Assembly (NCBI GenBank): GCA_012729555.1
Contig: JAAYCX010000012.1
Location: 150,519-214,518 of the forward strand
Direction: 5' to 3'
DNA from: Acidobacteriota bacterium
Lineage (GTDB): Bacteria > Acidobacteriota > UBA6911
Length of the DNA: 64,000 nucleotides
Part shown: piece after piece, positions 52,589 through 62,181 of the stretch
Layout of the letters: each line of letters opens with the position of its first letter
How positions within the stretch are numbered: position 1 is the stretch's first letter
Program-made: the position numbers and the translations under genes
The notes under the pieces: generated by a model
The model's input: the letters and a program-made list of their open reading frames with translations, nothing else
What the model was told of the DNA's origin: nothing
The model's database searches: none

Positions 52589-53992
52589 ATGAACAACGAC
52601 CGCGACCTGACCATCGAGAAGCTGGCCCCGCTGATCGAGCGGAGGAAGATCTCCCCGGTGGAGCTCACCCGGCTGCTGCTCGACCGCATCGGGCGGATCG
52701 ACCCCGTGCTCAACACCTATATCACCGTCACCGCCGAAAGCGCCCTGGCCTCCGCGCGCCGCGCCGAGCGGGAGATCTCCCGGGGGCGATACCGGGGGGC
52801 GCTCCACGGCATCCCCGTCAGCCTCAAGGACCTCTTCTGCACCCGGGGCGTGGCCACCACCGCGGGATCCAGGATCCTGCGCGGGTTCGTACCCGATCGG
52901 AACGCCCTGGTGGTCGACCGCCTGCTCGGCGCCGGGTGCCTGCTGCTGGGCAAGACCAACATGCACGAATTCGCCTTCGGCCCGACCAGCGTGAACCCCC
53001 ATTACGGGCCGGTGCGCAATCCCTGGGACCCCGGCCGCATCGCCGGGGGCTCGAGCGGCGGCAGCGCGGCCGGCGTCGCCGCGGCGCTCGCGATCGCCTC
53101 GCTGGGGACCGACACCGGGGGCTCCATCCGCATCCCCGCCGCGGCCTGCGGCTGCGTGGGGCTCAAACCCACGCGCGGCCTCGTCCCGCTCGACGGCGTC
53201 ATCCCCCTTTCGTTCACCCTGGACCACGCCGGCCCGCTCTGCCGCTCGGTGGCCGACGCCGCGGCCCTGCTGCTGGCCCTGTCCGAACCGCGTTTCGAGT
53301 CCGGGAAATGGCGCCGGATGCTCCGGGCGATGCGGCGCGGGGTGAAGGGGCTCCGGGTCGGCGTGCCCCGGGACCATTTTTTCGACCACATCCAGCCGGC
53401 GGTCCGCCGCGCCGTGCTCGACGCCGTGGAGGTTTTCCGCCGGCTGGGGGCGGAGGTGAAGGAGGTCAGGCTCGAGGGGATGGAGCCTACGGCCCGGCTC
53501 GCCGAGGAGATTACGGGGGACGAGGCCGCGGCCTATCACGACCGGTGGCTGGCCCGGAGGGGGGCGGTTTACGGCCGCGACGTCCGGCTGAGGCTCGCCC
53601 CCGGGAGGCGGGCGACCGCCGTCGCCTATCTCCAGGCGCTCGAAGAGATGCGGGCCTACGGGGAAAGGCTCGACCGGGTCTTCGAATCGGTCGACGTGCT
53701 GGCCGCGCCGACCCTGCCGCTCGCGCCCCCGGCCCTCGACCAGACGGAATTCCGCTCGGGGAGGAGGCGCGAGGACGTCCGCGCGGCGCTGCTGCGCCTG
53801 ACGCGCCCCGGGAACCTGTCGGGACTGCCGGCGATCAGCCTCCCGTGCGGCTCGACGCCGGGCGGGCTGCCGGTGGGGCTGCAGCTCCTCGGGCGGCGGC
53901 GCGACGAGCCCACGCTCCTTCGCGCCGCCTGCGCCTACGAGACCGCCACGGAGTGGCACGAACGGTTCCCCCCCGACCCTGCCGGAGCCTGA
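52589..53992 (+). CDS. Amidase signature family amidase (GatA-like)
   Basis: 467 residues. The Ser-cisSer-Lys triad is visible: Lys in GIPVSLKDLFC, and the Gly/Ser-rich GGSSGGSAAGVAAALAIASLGTDTGGSIRIPAA. GatA of the transamidosome shares the motif, but no gatB/gatC is nearby and the sequence reads as a stand-alone amidase. It hydrolyses an amide to acid and ammonia; the substrate is unknown. It follows pyrF by 29 bases and may be co-transcribed with the pyr genes. It is followed by nadE, which it could supply with ammonia only speculatively. Confidence 0.88.
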   Translation: MNNDRDLTIEKLAPLIERRKISPVELTRLLLDRIGRIDPVLNTYITVTAESALASARRAEREISRGRYRGALHGIPVSLKDLFCTRGVATTAGSRILRGFVPDRNALVVDRLLGAGCLLLGKTNMHEFAFGPTSVNPHYGPVRNPWDPGRIAGGSSGGSAAGVAAALAIASLGTDTGGSIRIPAAACGCVGLKPTRGLVPLDGVIPLSFTLDHAGPLCRSVADAAALLLALSEPRFESGKWRRMLRAMRRGVKGLRVGVPRDHFFDHIQPAVRRAVLDAVEVFRRLGAEVKEVRLEGMEPTARLAEEITGDEAAAYHDRWLARRGAVYGRDVRLRLAPGRRATAVAYLQALEEMRAYGERLDRVFESVDVLAAPTLPLAPPALDQTEFRSGRRREDVRAALLRLTRPGNLSGLPAISLPCGSTPGGLPVGLQLLGRRRDEPTLLRAACAYETATEWHERFPPDPAGA

Positions 53993-54029
53993 TCCCCCCG
54001 GGGGGGCACCGGTGACAGACAGGTGTATG

Positions 54030-55664
54030 ATGAAAATTGCGCTGGCACAGATCAATACGACCGTCGGAGACATCGCGGGAAACCGCGACCGGGTGCTCCG
54101 GGGCCTGGAAAAGGCCGAGTCCCTCGGCGCCGACATCGCCGTCTTCCCCGAGCTCTGCCTCACGGGGTATCCCCCCAGGGACCTCCTGACGCTCGACGGC
54201 TTCGTGGAAGCCAACCTCGGGGCGCTCGGGGAGATCGCCGCGCGCTCGGGCCGCACGGCCGTCGTGGTCGGGTTCGTGGACCGCAACGCCGGGCAGGAGG
54301 GGCGCGATTTCCACAACGCCGCGGCCCTGCTTGCCGAGGGGCGGGTACAGGGGATCGTCCACAAGACGCTGCTGCCGACCTACGACGTTTTCGACGAGGA
54401 CCGCTATTTCGAACGGGCCGGCGAGGTCCCCGTGATCCCCTTCCGCGGCAGGACCCTCGGCCTCTCCATCTGCGAGGACGCCTGGAGCGCCCGGGACCTG
54501 TGGCCCAGGCCCCTGTACGCCGTCGACCCGATCCGCAACCTGGTGGAGCGGGGGGCGGACCTCCTGATCAACATCTCCGCCTCCCCCTTCGAGACGGGAA
54601 AGCCCCGCTTCCGCCACGGGCTGCTGCGCGAACAGGCGCGCAAGTACCGGGTGCCGCTGATCTACACCAACCTGGTCGGGGGGAACGACGACCTCGTCTT
54701 CGACGGCCACAGCCTGGCCCTGGGAAGGGGGGGGAACCTCATCGCCGCGGGACGGGGATTCGAGGAGGAGATCCTCGTCGTGGATCCCGATTCGGAGCGG
54801 GACGAAGGGTTTCAGGAAACCGCCGACATCGAGCTCCTGCTTGGCGCGCTCACCCTGGGAACGCGGGACTACGCCCGCAAGTGCGGCTTCCGATCGGCCG
54901 TCCTGGGGCTCAGCGGCGGGATCGATTCCGCGGTGGTCGCCTGCATCGCGGCGGAGGCGCTCGGACCGGACAACGTCCTCGGGGTCGCCATGCCGTCGAT
55001 CTACTCCGCCCCCGAGAGCGAATCCGACGCCGCGGCGCTGGCCCGCAACCTGGGGATGCGGCAGGAAACCATCCCGATCCGTTCGGTCCACGACGCCTTC
55101 CGCGGGGCCCTGGAGCACAGCTTCGCCGGGCTCGGGCCCGATGTCACCGAGGAGAACCTGCAGGCCCGGATCCGGGGCACGATCCTGATGGCGCTGTCGA
55201 ACAAGTTCGGCCACCTGGTCCTGAGCACGGGAAACAAGTCGGAACTGGGGGTCGGCTACTGCACCCTCTACGGCGACATGGCGGGGGGGCTGGCGGTGAT
55301 CTCCGACGTGCCGAAGACGATGGTGTACGCCCTAGCCCGCCACATCAACCGGCGGGGCGAACGGATCCCGCAGAACACCCTCGTGAGGCCCCCGACGGCG
55401 GAGCTGTGCCCCGGCCAGACCGACCAGGACACCCTCCCCGAGTACGACATCCTGGACGGCATCCTGAAAGCCCGGATCGAGGAGCGGATGGGGTTCGAGG
55501 AGATCGTGGCGCGGGGGTACGACCCGGGGACGGTCCGGAAGGTCCTTCGCATGATCTACGCCAACGAATACAAGCGCCGGCAGGCGGCGCCCGGGCTGAA
55601 GGTGACCAGCCGCGCCTTCGGCCCCGGCCGCCGCATGCCGATAGCGATGAAACTCGACCTGTAG
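54030..55664 (+). CDS. nadE: Glutamine-dependent NAD+ synthetase
   Basis: 544 residues. An N-terminal nitrilase-type glutaminase (ADIAVFPELCLTGYPPRDL with Glu, GIVHKTLLPTYDVFDE with Lys, LSICEDAW with Cys) joins an ATP-pyrophosphatase-type synthetase (VLGLSGGIDSAVVACIA, LSTGNKSELGVGYCTLYGD). It aminates nicotinate adenine dinucleotide using glutamine nitrogen through an internal channel. Of two adjacent ATG codons (54027, 54030) the second gives MKIALAQINTTVG. Confidence 0.96.
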   Translation: MKIALAQINTTVGDIAGNRDRVLRGLEKAESLGADIAVFPELCLTGYPPRDLLTLDGFVEANLGALGEIAARSGRTAVVVGFVDRNAGQEGRDFHNAAALLAEGRVQGIVHKTLLPTYDVFDEDRYFERAGEVPVIPFRGRTLGLSICEDAWSARDLWPRPLYAVDPIRNLVERGADLLINISASPFETGKPRFRHGLLREQARKYRVPLIYTNLVGGNDDLVFDGHSLALGRGGNLIAAGRGFEEEILVVDPDSERDEGFQETADIELLLGALTLGTRDYARKCGFRSAVLGLSGGIDSAVVACIAAEALGPDNVLGVAMPSIYSAPESESDAAALARNLGMRQETIPIRSVHDAFRGALEHSFAGLGPDVTEENLQARIRGTILMALSNKFGHLVLSTGNKSELGVGYCTLYGDMAGGLAVISDVPKTMVYALARHINRRGERIPQNTLVRPPTAELCPGQTDQDTLPEYDILDGILKARIEERMGFEEIVARGYDPGTVRKVLRMIYANEYKRRQAAPGLKVTSRAFGPGRRMPIAMKLDL

Positions 55665-55697
55665 CCGGGCGATCCCGGCGGCCGGAGAGGAGGGGGC

Positions 55698-57194
<1,497 letters not shown>

Positions 57195-57207
57195 CGCGCC
57201 CGCGCCC

Positions 57208-57975
57208 TCATTTTTCGCCCGCCGCCCTGCCCGTCATCGGAACGAACCTCACCGGGATCAGGGTGCGGCGCGAGATCCCCCCGGGCCCCTTTTCGAAAAC
57301 CACCAGGTCCTGGACCAGGTCGCCGACGGGAATGACCAGCCGCCCTCCCGTCTTGAGCTGGTCGAGAAGGGGCCGGGGCACCTCGCGCGGCGCCGCCGTC
57401 ACGATGATGCCGTCGAAGGGAGCCTCCTCGGGCCACCCCAGGTACCCGTCCCCCACCCTGCCGCGGATGTTGCGGTAGCCAAGGCGGCCGAGTACGGAAA
57501 GCGCCCGCTCCTGGAGTTCGGGCAGGATCTCGATGGTGTACACCTCGCGCACGATTTCGGCCAGCACGGCGGCCTGGTATCCCGACCCGGTGCCGATCTC
57601 CAGGATCCTCTCGTCCCCCTCGAGCCCGAGCGCCTGGGTCATGAAGGCGACGATGTAGGGCTGGGATATGGTCTGCCCCAGTGCGAGCGCAAGGGGGTGG
57701 TCGCCGTAGGCCGAACGGGGCGGCGCCTCCGGGACGAACTCGTGGCGGGGGACGCGGAGCATGGCGTCGAGTACGCGCGCGTCCCGGATGTCCCGCCCCT
57801 CGAGCTGCACCCGCACCATCTCCGCGCGCAGCCGGGAAAATTCCTGCGAACCGGCGGGGTCCTGCGGCCCCTTCTCTTCCGATGACGTACGGTTCGTAGC
57901 GCAGCCTCCGTAGAGGATCGGCAAACCGAGGTTCGCCAGGACAACGGCAAAGGCCGCCGCGATGATCAGGCGCAT
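57208..57975 (-). CDS. pcm: Protein-L-isoaspartate O-methyltransferase with N-terminal signal or anchor
   Basis: 255 residues. PCM core: RMVRVQLEGRDI-like MVRVQLEGRDIRD, LGQTISQPYIVAFMTQAL, the SAM loop ILEIGTGSGYQAAVLAEI and GDGYLGWPEEAPFDGIIVTAAPRE. It repairs isoaspartyl residues with SAM. An extra 25-residue hydrophobic leader (RLIIAAAFAVVLANLGLPILYGGC) looks like a signal peptide or lipoprotein-like anchor, though the last residues do not fit a good lipobox. Export would leave it without SAM, so an inner-membrane orientation facing the cytoplasm is more likely. Confidence 0.88.
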   Translation of the reverse strand: MRLIIAAAFAVVLANLGLPILYGGCATNRTSSEEKGPQDPAGSQEFSRLRAEMVRVQLEGRDIRDARVLDAMLRVPRHEFVPEAPPRSAYGDHPLALALGQTISQPYIVAFMTQALGLEGDERILEIGTGSGYQAAVLAEIVREVYTIEILPELQERALSVLGRLGYRNIRGRVGDGYLGWPEEAPFDGIIVTAAPREVPRPLLDQLKTGGRLVIPVGDLVQDLVVFEKGPGGISRRTLIPVRFVPMTGRAAGEK

Positions 57976-58002
57976 CAGGAGTCCCTCCAGCCGCCCCTCC
58001 CG

Positions 58003-58911
58003 TCAAAGGATCCGCTTTCCCAGCGCAGACAGGATCAGCTCGCACCCGAGCACGGCGGTGGAGTTCCGGTCGTCCAGGATCGGATTCAGCTCCACCATGT
58101 CGAGCGCGATCAGCCTCCGGGTGTCGGCCACCATCTCCATGATCAGATGGGCTTCGCGGTAGGAGAATCCGCCGCGCACCGGGGTCCCCACCCCTGGAGA
58201 AACGGACGGGTCCACCCCGTCCATATCGAACGACACATGAACTGCGGCATCCCCTTCGCAGATGCGGCCGAGCGCCTCGTCCATCACGGCCGCCAGCCCG
58301 CGCCGGTCGATGGTGTTCATGGTGTAGGCGGCGACGCCCGAATCCCGCACGATCCCCTTTTCCCGCTCGTCCAGGTTGCGCAGCCCGATGACGGCGCACC
58401 GCGCGGGATCCACCTTGGGGAAGAACCCTCCGATTCCGGACAGTTCCCCGGGGCCCTTGCCGAGGAGGCACGCCAGCGGCATCCCGTGAACGTTTCCGCT
58501 GGGGCTCGATTCTGGGGTGTTCATATCGGCGTGGGCGTCGACCCACAGAAGGGCGAGCGGACGGCCGCTCCGGCGCATGGCGGCGGCCGACCCGGCCACG
58601 GAACCCGCGGCCAGGCTGTGATCTCCCCCCAGGCTGAGAGCCAGGCGCCCGGAAGCCAGCGAACTCTGCACCTGCGCGTAGAGCGCCCCGCACACCTCCG
58701 CGATCTCCCGGACATAACGGGCGTCCCGGCTCGCCGCCCCCATCGTCTCCGGGAGCGGGACGGGGATGTTCCCCTGGTCGCGCACCTCGCAGCCCAGGGC
58801 GACCAGGCGCGCGGCGACTCCCGCGATGCGCAGCGCCGTCGGCCCCATGTCGACCCCGCGCCGCCCGGCCCCCAGGTCGATCGGCACCCCGTAAATGTCC
58901 ACGCTCGTCAT
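58003..58911 (-). CDS. rocF: Arginase
   Basis: 302 residues of the ureohydrolase family. Mn2+ ligands: SLGGDHSLAAGS, WVDAHADMNTP, SFDMDGVDPSVSPGVGTPV; the guanidinium-side S-G-N-V-H-G-M-P in SPSGNVHGMP favours arginase over agmatinase. It splits arginine into ornithine and urea. ATG at 58911. Upstream of pcm on the same strand, 27 bases apart. Confidence 0.93.
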   Translation of the reverse strand: MTSVDIYGVPIDLGAGRRGVDMGPTALRIAGVAARLVALGCEVRDQGNIPVPLPETMGAASRDARYVREIAEVCGALYAQVQSSLASGRLALSLGGDHSLAAGSVAGSAAAMRRSGRPLALLWVDAHADMNTPESSPSGNVHGMPLACLLGKGPGELSGIGGFFPKVDPARCAVIGLRNLDEREKGIVRDSGVAAYTMNTIDRRGLAAVMDEALGRICEGDAAVHVSFDMDGVDPSVSPGVGTPVRGGFSYREAHLIMEMVADTRRLIALDMVELNPILDDRNSTAVLGCELILSALGKRIL

Positions 58912-59018
58912 AAGGCCCCGTCCCCGGCACAGCTTCTTTGTTAAATGTACCCGCTTCCCGGGGTGAATACAATGCGCCCGCGGCGCGCCGGTGCTACACT
59001 GAAAGAGGGGGAAGAAAG

Positions 59019-59342
59019 ATGATCCTTGCGCTCGACACATGGCTGCTGCCGGCGATCGCGGCCGGCTCTTCCTCGTACCTGGTCAGCCTCCTCTGGGAGC
59101 GGATGCGGCCGGAGACGGCGCCCGAGCACCCGCTGTCGGCCTATCTCGCCGCGCTCAGTTTTCTGCTGGGGGCGCTTGCGGCGGGCTACCGCCAGGCGGT
59201 GTACGCCCCCGGCCCGGAGAACAACATCATCGTGATGTTCGTCGCCGGCGCCAGCGCGACCTTTTTCTGGCTCCTCCTGCGCCGCCGCCTCCCGGGTGGA
59301 AGGGACCGGGACCGGGATCGAGGGGATCGGGACAGGGGATAG
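59019..59342 (+). CDS. Small membrane protein with Arg-Asp repeat tail
   Basis: 107 residues. Two or three hydrophobic stretches (LLPAIAAGSSSYLVSLLW, YLAALSFLLGALAAGY, IIVMFVAGASATFFWLLL) are followed by basic residues and a C-terminal GGRDRDRDRGDRDRG, encoded by a short repeated GGGACC/GGGATC tract. I do not recognise a family. A purine-rich GAAAGAGGGGGAAGAAAG precedes the ATG. It may be a real minor membrane protein; the tail looks like replication slippage. Confidence 0.6.
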   Translation: MILALDTWLLPAIAAGSSSYLVSLLWERMRPETAPEHPLSAYLAALSFLLGALAAGYRQAVYAPGPENNIIVMFVAGASATFFWLLLRRRLPGGRDRDRDRGDRDRG

Positions 59343-59502
59343 TCGGAGGGGGGGGTGGCGCGCGGGGAGCGGCGGGCGGGACGGTCCCCTCACCCGTGTT
59401 AACAAGACCGAGCGCTTCTCCGCCCCGCCCGTGCTCCCCGCGCATACTGTCGGCGCTTTCCGCCGAAGCCGTTTGGTGCTGCAGCCGTCTTATCGGCCGC
59501 GG

Positions 59503-59531
59503 GCCGAAAATCCTTCACTCGAATTTTCGGC
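59503..59531. other. Perfect hairpin in the gap before nadA
   Basis: GCCGAAAAT (59503-59511) and ATTTTCGGC (59523-59531) form a 9-base stem with an 11-base loop. With the next hairpin and the terminator it makes the gap strongly structured. The rest of 59343-59706 before it shows no gene. Confidence 0.6.
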
Positions 59532-59535
59532 TCCC

Positions 59536-59562
59536 GCCATCGGGCGGCCCCCGCCCGATGGC
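59536..59562. other. Second perfect hairpin in the gap before nadA
   Basis: GCCATCGGGCGG (59536-59547) and CCGCCCGATGGC (59551-59562) form a perfect 12-base stem around CCC, five bases after the previous hairpin. No T tract follows on the plus strand. Confidence 0.6.
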
Positions 59563-59598
59563 GCGCCCGCCGGCGCACCGATTTCGTGACCCGGGCGA

Positions 59599-59627
59599 TT
59601 GACAAGCATTTTGATCGCGCCTAACAT
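59599..59627 (+). promoter_or_regulatory. Near-consensus promoter upstream of nadA
   Basis: TTGACA (59599-59604) and TAACAT (59622-59627) with exactly 17 bases between. It is the best sigma70-type match seen in the window. Transcription would begin near 59634 and meet a hairpin terminator almost at once. Confidence 0.55.
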
Positions 59628-59637
59628 GATCCATTAC

Positions 59638-59661
59638 GGCCCGAAAGCGGGCCTCTTTTTT
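59638..59661 (+). terminator. Rho-independent terminator or attenuator before nadA
   Basis: GGCCCG (59638-59643) and CGGGCC (59648-59653) around AAAG, followed by TCTTTTTT. Either it ends transcripts coming from upstream, or it attenuates the nadA transcript. Confidence 0.8.
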
Positions 59662-59671
59662 AATTGCCCTA

Positions 59672-59692
59672 TTATGCTCAATTTGAGCATAA
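59672..59692. promoter_or_regulatory. Perfect operator-like palindrome before nadA
   Basis: Arms TTATGCTCAA and TTGAGCATAA around one T, 14 bases before the nadA ATG. TATTAT at 59670-59675 overlaps its left end and could be a -10 box. Its size and symmetry fit a dimeric repressor; an NAD-responsive regulator is likely but unidentified. Confidence 0.7.
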
Positions 59693-59706
59693 GCGAGGAG
59701 AAGACG

Positions 59707-60744
59707 ATGACGAATCCGGCCCGCGGCAACGCCGTCGACGTTCCCGCCCCGGCGCCAGGTCCGGGGGTGGAACTGGAAGCCCTTTACGCGCGCCTCGGCC
59801 ACGTCATTCCCCGGGCGGAGTGGGATCGCCACCTTCCGGTGATCACGGCCATCCAGGCCCTCAAGCGGGAGCGCCGCGCCATCATCCTTTCGCACAACTA
59901 CCAGGTCCCCGAAATCTTCCACACGGTGTCGGACCTGACGGGGGATTCGCTGGCGCTCGCGCGGGAGGCGGCCGCGGTCGACGCCGACGTCATCGTGGTC
60001 TGCGGCGTGCACTTCATGGCGGAAACGGCCAAGCTGCTCAACCCGGAGAAGACCGTCCTGATTCCGGACCCGGAGGCGGGGTGTTCCCTGGCCTCCTCCA
60101 TCACCCCGGAGGATATCGCGCGCCTGCGCCGGCAATATCCCGGGGCCCCCGTGGTCACCTACGTCAACACCTCCGCCGCCGTCAAGGCGGAGTCCGACAT
60201 CTGCTGCACCTCCGCCAACGCCGTCGAGGTCGTGGAGTCGCTCGACGCGGACCGGGTCCTGTTCCTCCCCGACGAGTTCCTCGGAAAGTACGTGGCCGCG
60301 CGCACGGACAAGGAGCTGATCCTCTGGAAGGGACACTGCGAGGTCCACGAGAAATTCACCGCCGCGGACCTGCGCCGGTACCGGCGGCAATACCCGGGCG
60401 TCTATATCCTCGCCCACCCGGAATGCCCGCCGGAGGTCCTGGCGGAATCCGATTTCACCGGGTCGACCGCCGACATGATCCGCGAAGTGGCCCGCCGCAG
60501 GCCGGAACAGGTGTTCCTGGCCACGGAAATCTCCATGAGCCGCAACCTGGCGGCCGAATTCCCCGAAATCCGGTTCCTCCACCCGTGCCACGCCTGCCCG
60601 CACATGCAGCGGATCACCCTGCCCGGCATCCTCGGGTGCCTGCGCTCCATGCGCCACGCGGTGGAGGTCGACGGACTCGTCTCGGAGCGCGCGCGCCGGG
60701 CCGTCGAACGCATGCTGGAACTCGGGCCCCGGGAGAAACGCTGA
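59707..60744 (+). CDS. nadA: Quinolinate synthase NadA
   Basis: 345 residues. ILSHNYQVPEIFHTVSDLTGDSL, VVCGVHFMAETAKLLNPEKTVL (Cys ligand), the middle AYVNTSAAVKAESDICCTS (Cys ligand) and HPCHACPHMQRITL (last cluster Cys region) fit NadA, a [4Fe-4S] enzyme that condenses iminoaspartate with dihydroxyacetone phosphate to quinolinate. GAGGAG precedes the ATG at 59707. nadC follows by 1 base. No nadB is seen, so iminoaspartate comes from elsewhere. Confidence 0.96.
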   Translation: MTNPARGNAVDVPAPAPGPGVELEALYARLGHVIPRAEWDRHLPVITAIQALKRERRAIILSHNYQVPEIFHTVSDLTGDSLALAREAAAVDADVIVVCGVHFMAETAKLLNPEKTVLIPDPEAGCSLASSITPEDIARLRRQYPGAPVVTYVNTSAAVKAESDICCTSANAVEVVESLDADRVLFLPDEFLGKYVAARTDKELILWKGHCEVHEKFTAADLRRYRRQYPGVYILAHPECPPEVLAESDFTGSTADMIREVARRRPEQVFLATEISMSRNLAAEFPEIRFLHPCHACPHMQRITLPGILGCLRSMRHAVEVDGLVSERARRAVERMLELGPREKR

Positions 60745-60745
60745 T

Positions 60746-61627
60746 ATGAACCGAACGAACGAAGGGCAGGGCGGCCTTGCGCCCCTCCACCCGATCCTGT
60801 ACCAGGACGCCGTCCGGGGCGCCCTCCTCGAGGATATCGGGCGCGGGGGCGACCTGACGACCGAGGCGATCGTCGCGGCGGACGACATCGCCTCGGCCTC
60901 GATCGTCGCGCGGCAGCCGGGGAGGATCGCGGGAATCGAGGTGGCCGCCGCCGCCTTCCGCTGCCTCGATCCCGGCCTCGAGATCGACATCCGGATCGCC
61001 GACGGCGGCGACGCGGCCGCCGGGGAGACCGTGGCCTTCGTCCGCGGGGCGGCCGGGCCCATTCTCACCGCCGAGCGCACCGCCCTCAATTTTCTCGCGC
61101 GCCTTTCGGGCGTCGCCACCGTCACCCGCGACATCGTGGCCGCCATCGAGCCCCACCCCGCCCGCGTGGTCTGCACGCGGAAAACGACCCCCGGCCTCCG
61201 GGTCCTGGAAAAGTACGCGGTCCGGGCGGGGGGCGGGGCCAATCACCGCTTCGGGCTCGACGACGCGGTGCTGATCAAGGACAACCACATCGTGGTGGCC
61301 GGCGGCGTGACGGAGGCGATCCGGAGGGTGCGCCGCCGCGCGGGGCACATGGTCAAGGTAGAGGTGGAGGTCGACACCCTGGAGCAGCTGGATGCGGTGC
61401 TCGGGGAGCGGGTGGACGCGGTGCTGCTCGACAACATGCCGGTCGACACGCTGGCCGAAGCCGTCCGCCGGGTCGGCAGGCGCGTCCTCACCGAGGCCAG
61501 CGGCGGGGTCACCCCGGCGACCGCCCGCGCCATCGCGGCGACGGGGGTGGACCTGATCTCCATCGGATGGCTGACGCACAGCGCCCCGGCGCTCAATCTC
61601 TCGCTCGAGGTCGCCCTCAAAATGTAG
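60746..61627 (+). CDS. nadC: Quinolinate phosphoribosyltransferase NadC
   Basis: 293 residues. DIGRGGDLTTEAIV, ERTALNFLARLSGVAT, CTRKTTPGLRVLEKYAVRAGGGANHRFGL (split), IKDNHIVVAGGV and VDAVLLDNMPVD match the family. It turns quinolinate and PRPP into nicotinate mononucleotide, which nadD and the local nadE complete. Second gene of nadA-nadC. Confidence 0.96.
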   Translation: MNRTNEGQGGLAPLHPILYQDAVRGALLEDIGRGGDLTTEAIVAADDIASASIVARQPGRIAGIEVAAAAFRCLDPGLEIDIRIADGGDAAAGETVAFVRGAAGPILTAERTALNFLARLSGVATVTRDIVAAIEPHPARVVCTRKTTPGLRVLEKYAVRAGGGANHRFGLDDAVLIKDNHIVVAGGVTEAIRRVRRRAGHMVKVEVEVDTLEQLDAVLGERVDAVLLDNMPVDTLAEAVRRVGRRVLTEASGGVTPATARAIAATGVDLISIGWLTHSAPALNLSLEVALKM

Positions 61628-61645
61628 CCGGGGAATACCGGATCG

Positions 61646-62101
61646 CTAGCGCCGGGCGGCGAAGAAGGACCTGAGGAGGTCGCCGCACTCCCGCTCGAGC
61701 ACCCCGGGAATCACGTGGATCCTATGGTTCAGAAACTCGGACTCGGCAAGCCGGAAGCAGGAGTGCACCGCCCCCCCCTTGGGGTCCGCGGCCCCGTAGA
61801 CCAGCGTGTCCACCCGGGCTTGGATCATGGCGCCGAGGCACATCACGCAGGGCTCGATCGTCACCACCACCACCGAACCGGGAATGCGGTAGTTGGAGGC
61901 GCCGCGCGCGGCCTGGCGCAGGGCCACGATTTCCGCGTGCGCCGTGGGGTCGTTCGCGCCGATGGGGCCGTTGCGCCCCCGCCCGAGGATCTTGCCGTGG
62001 GACACCACCAACGCCCCGACGGGGACCTCCCCTTCCTCCCCCGCCCGCCGCGCCTCCGCCAGCGCTTCTCTCATCCAGAACTCGGCCGCCTCCGGATCCA
62101 T
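61646..62101 (-). CDS. tadA: tRNA-adenosine deaminase TadA
   Basis: 151 residues. Zinc and catalytic motif HAEIVALRQAA and PCVMCLGAMIQARVD, with the family GGAVHSCFRLAES end. It makes inosine-34 in tRNA-Arg(ACG). Convergent with nadC, 18 bases between stops, and divergent from the flippase-like gene. Confidence 0.94.
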   Translation of the reverse strand: MDPEAAEFWMREALAEARRAGEEGEVPVGALVVSHGKILGRGRNGPIGANDPTAHAEIVALRQAARGASNYRIPGSVVVVTIEPCVMCLGAMIQARVDTLVYGAADPKGGAVHSCFRLAESEFLNHRIHVIPGVLERECGDLLRSFFAARR

Positions 62102-62181
62102 GGGCCCTCCTCCCCTTCCCGCCCCGCGGGCCTCGGGCCCCTGCCGGGGTGCGCGCGGGCGAAATCGGGGACGACGCGCTG

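Noticed and set aside
54001-54026. CACCGGTGAC upstream of nadE, resembling part of the palindrome family
   Set aside because: Only the 10-base core matches, and that core is itself a common palindrome; arms GGGGACAGT are missing.
50825-54364. Very long open frame on the minus strand opposite pyrD, pyrF and the amidase
   Set aside because: GC-rich codon bias removes stops on the opposite strand. The translation has no domain, is low-complexity Arg/Gly/Pro, and conflicts with three well-defined genes.
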